Source of the DNA: Burkholderiaceae bacterium
Lineage (GTDB): Bacteria > Pseudomonadota > Gammaproteobacteria > Burkholderiales > Burkholderiaceae_C
DNA: 64,000 bases
Direction of reading: 5' to 3'
NCBI GenBank assembly: GCA_017848435.1
Contig: JAFEHU010000016.1
Location: forward strand, 1-64,000
A program made the position numbers and the translations under genes. The stretch's first letter is position 1, and every line of letters starts with the position of its first letter. The notes beneath the pieces are model-generated. The model ran no database searches, was not told the origin of the DNA, and worked only from the letters and a program-made list of their open reading frames with translations. Positions 61,432-64,000 of the stretch are shown in pieces.

Positions 61432-62715
61432 TCAGTGGCGCAGCACGCCCTGGGCGCAGGCGGCGGCCCGCCCACGCAGCAGGGTTTGCTCGCGGGCGTT
61501 GCGAGTCAATGCCGCGGCGCGGGTGAACTCGGCGGCGGCTTCGCCGAACCGGCCGAGCTTGGCCAGCAAATCGCCGCGCACGCTGGGCAGCAAGTGGTAG
61601 TGCTTCAGCGCCGGCTCGGCCAGCAACGCATCCACCAGCGCCAGGCCCGCTGCCGGGCCAAACGCCATGGCCACCGCCACCGCCCGGTTCAGCGCCACCA
61701 CTGGTGATGGCACCACCTGGGCCAGCGCGTCGTACAGCGCGGCGATGCGTGCCCAGTCGGTCTCGGCGGCGGTGTGTGCCCGGGCGTGGCAGGCGGCAAT
61801 CGCGGCCTGCAGTGCGTAGGGCCCATGGCCCTGTGCTGCACCCAGCGCCTCGGCGCGTGCCAGCGCCGCCAGCCCGCGGCGGATCAGCAGCGCGTCCCAA
61901 CGGGCGCGGTTCTGCTCGAGCAGCAGGATGGGCTCGCCGCTGGGCCCCACCCGCGCACCGGTGCGCGAGGCCTGGATTTCCATCAGCGCCACCAGGCCCA
62001 ACACCTCGGGCTCGGCCGGCACCAGCCCGGCGAGGATGCGGCCCAGGCGCAGCGCCTCGTCGCACAGCGCAGGGCGCATCCAGTCGTCCCCGGCGGTGGC
62101 GGAGTAGCCTTCGTTGAAGACCAGGTAAATCACCTCCAGCACCGAACCCAGCCGCGCGCCCAGCTCGTCGGCACGCGGCGCCTCGAACGGCACCTGCGCC
62201 TCGGCCAGCGTGCGTTTGGCCCGCACGATGCGCTGCGCGATGGTCGGCTCGGGCACCAGAAAAGCCCGGGCGATCTCGTCGGTGGTCAGGCCGCCGAGCA
62301 GGCGCAGCGTCAGTGCGGTGCGGGCCTCGGTGGACAGCACCGGGTGGCAGGCAGTGAAGACCAGGCGCAACAGGTCGTCGCCAATGTCGTCGTCCATCGC
62401 GGCCTCCAGGTCCAGCTGCGCGGCCTGCAACTGCGCGTCCAGTTCGCGGCTGATCTCGGGCTGCAGGCTGGCGTGCAGTTGCTGCTGGCGCAGCCGGTCA
62501 ATGGCGCGGTGTTTGGCGGTGGTCATCAGCCAGGCACCGGGGTTGTTGGGGAGGCCTTTGGCAGGCCACTGCTCCAGCGCGGTGACAAACGCGTCCTGCG
62601 CCAGTTCTTCGGCCAGGCCCACGTCGCGCAGCATGCGCGCCAGCTTGGCGATGACCTTGGCCGATTCGATGCGCCAGACGGCCTCGACCGTGCGCTGCAG
62701 GCCGGCATCTGCCAT
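61432..62715 (-). CDS. ECF sigma factor with C-terminal TPR-like extension (ECF42/SigJ-like)
   Basis: 427 residues from ATG 62715. Region 2 (ESAKVIAKLARMLRDVGLAEELAQDAFVTALEQWPAKGLPNNPGAWLMTTAKHRAIDRLRQ) and region 4 (TLRLLGGLTTDEIARAFLVPEPTIAQRIVRAKRTL) are followed by a 230-residue DUF6596/TPR-like extension (NEGYSAT, LCDEALRLGRILAGLVP, RAVAVAMAFGP). In this group the extension regulates the sigma factor, and no anti-sigma gene is needed. Small DGPF/YCII or similar proteins usually adjoin it; here the upstream genes are DUF1428, SRPBCC and VOC proteins. Confidence 0.9.
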   Translation of the reverse strand: MADAGLQRTVEAVWRIESAKVIAKLARMLRDVGLAEELAQDAFVTALEQWPAKGLPNNPGAWLMTTAKHRAIDRLRQQQLHASLQPEISRELDAQLQAAQLDLEAAMDDDIGDDLLRLVFTACHPVLSTEARTALTLRLLGGLTTDEIARAFLVPEPTIAQRIVRAKRTLAEAQVPFEAPRADELGARLGSVLEVIYLVFNEGYSATAGDDWMRPALCDEALRLGRILAGLVPAEPEVLGLVALMEIQASRTGARVGPSGEPILLLEQNRARWDALLIRRGLAALARAEALGAAQGHGPYALQAAIAACHARAHTAAETDWARIAALYDALAQVVPSPVVALNRAVAVAMAFGPAAGLALVDALLAEPALKHYHLLPSVRGDLLAKLGRFGEAAAEFTRAAALTRNAREQTLLRGRAAACAQGVLRH

Positions 62716-62726
62716 TGCGGTGCCGA

Positions 62727-63086
62727 TCAGGCCTGCACCAGGACCTTGAAGCCACCCCAGAACATGCGTTTGCCGTCGAACGGGTGGTTTTTCGGGTCCA
62801 TCATGGCGAGCATGCGCGGGTCTTGCATGACCTTGGCGTTGACCTTGTCGCGGTGCGCGCGAGACTTGTAGACGATCCACGCAAACACCACGGTTTCGTT
62901 GGCCTTGAGCTTGACGCTCTGCGGGAACGAGGTGTATTTGCCCGGTTTCACGTCGTCGGCCACGGCTTCAACGTAGTCGAGCGCACCGTGTTCGCGCCAG
63001 ACCTTGCCGGCCTTGGACGCCATGCGGCGGTAGGCCGCCAGGTTGTCAGTGGGCACAGGCAGTACAAAGCCATCCACGTAGTTCAT
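62727..63086 (-). CDS. DUF1428 family protein
   Basis: 119 residues. MNYVDGFVLPVPTDNLAAYRRMASKAGKVWREHGALDYVE, then FPQSVKLKANETVVFAWIVYKSRAHRD and PKNHPFDGKRMFWGGFKVLV, the full DUF1428 pattern (YbaA-like dimeric ferredoxin fold). Function unknown. It lies 11 bp upstream of the sigma factor and is probably cotranscribed with it. Confidence 0.9.
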   Translation of the reverse strand: MNYVDGFVLPVPTDNLAAYRRMASKAGKVWREHGALDYVEAVADDVKPGKYTSFPQSVKLKANETVVFAWIVYKSRAHRDKVNAKVMQDPRMLAMMDPKNHPFDGKRMFWGGFKVLVQA

Positions 63087-63115
63087 AACGGTCTCCGGTG
63101 GGTGATGAAAAGGGT

Positions 63116-63646
63116 TCAGCGTTGTTCGGCCAAGCGCTTCAGGTTGGCCAGGCCGGCCTCAAAGTCGTTGCCAATCATGCGGTCCATGTTGAACACCAGC
63201 CCCATCAGCTTGGAGATGTAGGGGCTGGGGCCGTACAGGGCCCAGGTGACGTCGGTGGCGGTGCCGTTCGCCTGCAGCGTGAATTCGGCGGTGTTGCGCG
63301 CCTGGAAGGGCTTCAGGAAATCCAGCTGGATCGTCACCTTGGACGGTGGCGTGGCGGCCAGGATTTCCATGCGGCCCTGGCCGATGTCCTTGTTGCCGTC
63401 CCATTCGTAGACGGCGCCCGGGCCGCTGGCAGCGCCGCTGAGCGTGCGTTTCATGGTCGGGTCTTTTTTGTCGTAGGGCGACCAGCCGCTCCAGGCGCGC
63501 AGGTCGTTGACCAGTGGGAAGACTTTCTCCGGTGGCGCCTCGATGCGGGCGGTGCGTTCGACGCGAAAGCTGTCGGGCCGGGTGGCGGCATACACCAGCA
63601 CGCAGGCGATCAGGGCCACGGTGACGAGGGCGATGGTCTTGAACAT
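63116..63646 (-). CDS. SRPBCC (START/Bet v1-like) family protein with N-terminal hydrophobic segment
   Basis: 176 residues from ATG 63646 with AGGAG upstream. A signal anchor (TIALVTVALIACVLVYA) precedes the SRPBCC domain: FRVERTARIEAPPEKVFPLVNDLRAWSGWSPYDKKDPTMKRTLSG and ISKLMGLVFNMDRMIGNDFEAGLANLKRLAE. It probably binds a hydrophobic ligand at the membrane. Cotranscribed with the VOC and DUF1428 genes. Confidence 0.85.
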   Translation of the reverse strand: MFKTIALVTVALIACVLVYAATRPDSFRVERTARIEAPPEKVFPLVNDLRAWSGWSPYDKKDPTMKRTLSGAASGPGAVYEWDGNKDIGQGRMEILAATPPSKVTIQLDFLKPFQARNTAEFTLQANGTATDVTWALYGPSPYISKLMGLVFNMDRMIGNDFEAGLANLKRLAEQR

Positions 63647-63669
63647 GGGGTTCTCCTGTGGCCGTTGGG

Positions 63670-64000
63670 TCAACCCGCCGGGAAGGCGCTGAGGTCCATG
63701 TAGGCAAACTCCCAGATGTGGCCGTCCAGGTCCTGAAAGCCATGGGCGTACATGAAACCGTGGTCTTGCGGCGCGTTGTAGGTGCTGCCGCCGGCCGCAA
63801 CCGCCTTGCGGACGGTGTCGTCCACCTGCTCGCGGTTCTCGGCCGAGAGGCAGACCAGCACTTCGGTGCTCTGGGTGGCGTCGGCGATCGGCTTGGGTGT
63901 GAAGCCTTTGAATTTTTCGTGCGTCAGCAGCATCACGAAAATGCTATCGCTCACGACCATGCAGGTGGCGGTGTCGTCGGTGAACTGCGGGTTGAAGCTG
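63670..64000 (-). CDS. VOC/glyoxalase-fold family protein, 5' end outside window
   Basis: Visible C-terminal part of about 109 residues, read from the right edge: FNPQFTDDTATCMVVSD, then SIFVMLLTHEKFKGFTPK, VLVCLSAENREQVDDTVRKAVAAGGS, and GFMYAHGFQDLDGHIWEFAYMDLSAFP. The GHxWE metal-ligand motif is present. The group (bleomycin-resistance/glyoxalase-like, 2-domain VOC) is a frequent neighbour of ECF42-type sigma factors. Confidence 0.85.
   Translation of the reverse strand, partial: SFNPQFTDDTATCMVVSDSIFVMLLTHEKFKGFTPKPIADATQSTEVLVCLSAENREQVDDTVRKAVAAGGSTYNAPQDHGFMYAHGFQDLDGHIWEFAYMDLSAFPAG

Overview
High-GC proteobacterial chromosome, most likely a betaproteobacterium of the Comamonadaceae type. 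This is inferred from gene content and codon use (branched-chain-type CoA catabolic cluster, T-component TRAP system, YgfZ/MltG/Tmk/HolB/PilZ/TatD order, BioA/D/F). No rRNA or tRNA gene was seen. The window contains the chromosome dimer resolution site (dif), so it lies at the replication terminus. Genes left of dif run mostly on +, and genes right of it mostly on -, as expected where two replichores meet.

Left chromosomal part (1-16.1 kb): a DnaJ-domain gene cut by the window edge, an iron alcohol dehydrogenase, an exported hydratase-like protein, a three-gene TRAP transporter (lipoprotein, solute-binding protein, large permease) followed by a TetR regulator, a hormone-sensitive-lipase-type hydrolase, a thioesterase-GNAT fusion, NRDE and YgfZ proteins, then a tightly packed + strand run mltG-tmk-holB-pilZ-tatD-ankyrin.

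Inovirus prophage (about 16,125-21,974, 5.85 kb): a filamentous phage integrated at dif. It has dif-like sites at both ends, a divergently transcribed HTH repressor with two near-identical operators, a ssDNA-binding protein, a string of small overlapping ORFs, an HUH replication initiator, the major coat protein, a pIII-like adsorption protein, a pVI-like protein and a Zot/pI assembly ATPase. There is no secretin gene, so the phage probably borrows a host secretin. The repressor reading frame runs through the attachment site, so its C-terminus differs between integrated and circular forms.

Transposon (24,383-46,422, 22,040 bp): a Tn3-family element of the Tn4651/Tn5041 kind. It has 47-bp terminal inverted repeats and a 5-bp ATCTA target duplication, and it splits a yihY-type membrane protein gene whose two halves lie at 23,562-24,382 and 46,423-46,539. 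TnpT-like (KfrA-like coiled-coil) and TnpS-like (tyrosine recombinase) genes sit at opposite ends with about 16 kb between them. That interval holds an IS5-type insertion sequence, an IS91-associated integrase remnant and a catabolic cargo. The cargo encodes a LivKHMGF-type ABC transporter, two acyl-CoA ligases, an AMACR-like CaiB protein, acyl-CoA dehydrogenase, crotonase, HSD10-like dehydrogenase, SCP2-type thiolase and a TetR regulator. Together these suggest import and beta-oxidation of an alpha-methyl-branched carboxylic acid. Matching palindromes at two cargo promoters are the likely TetR operators.

Right chromosomal part (46.5-64 kb): bioF-bioD-bioA with a chorismate-lyase-like gene, a penicillin-acylase-family hydrolase, ppk2 behind a three-repeat Pho-box-like sequence, an exported esterase, an aldehyde dehydrogenase, an LD-carboxypeptidase, a TadA-dehalogenase-like fusion, a PaiB-type flavoprotein, a thioredoxin-like protein, a DUF72 protein, and an ECF sigma factor with DUF1428, SRPBCC and VOC neighbours, the last cut by the window end.
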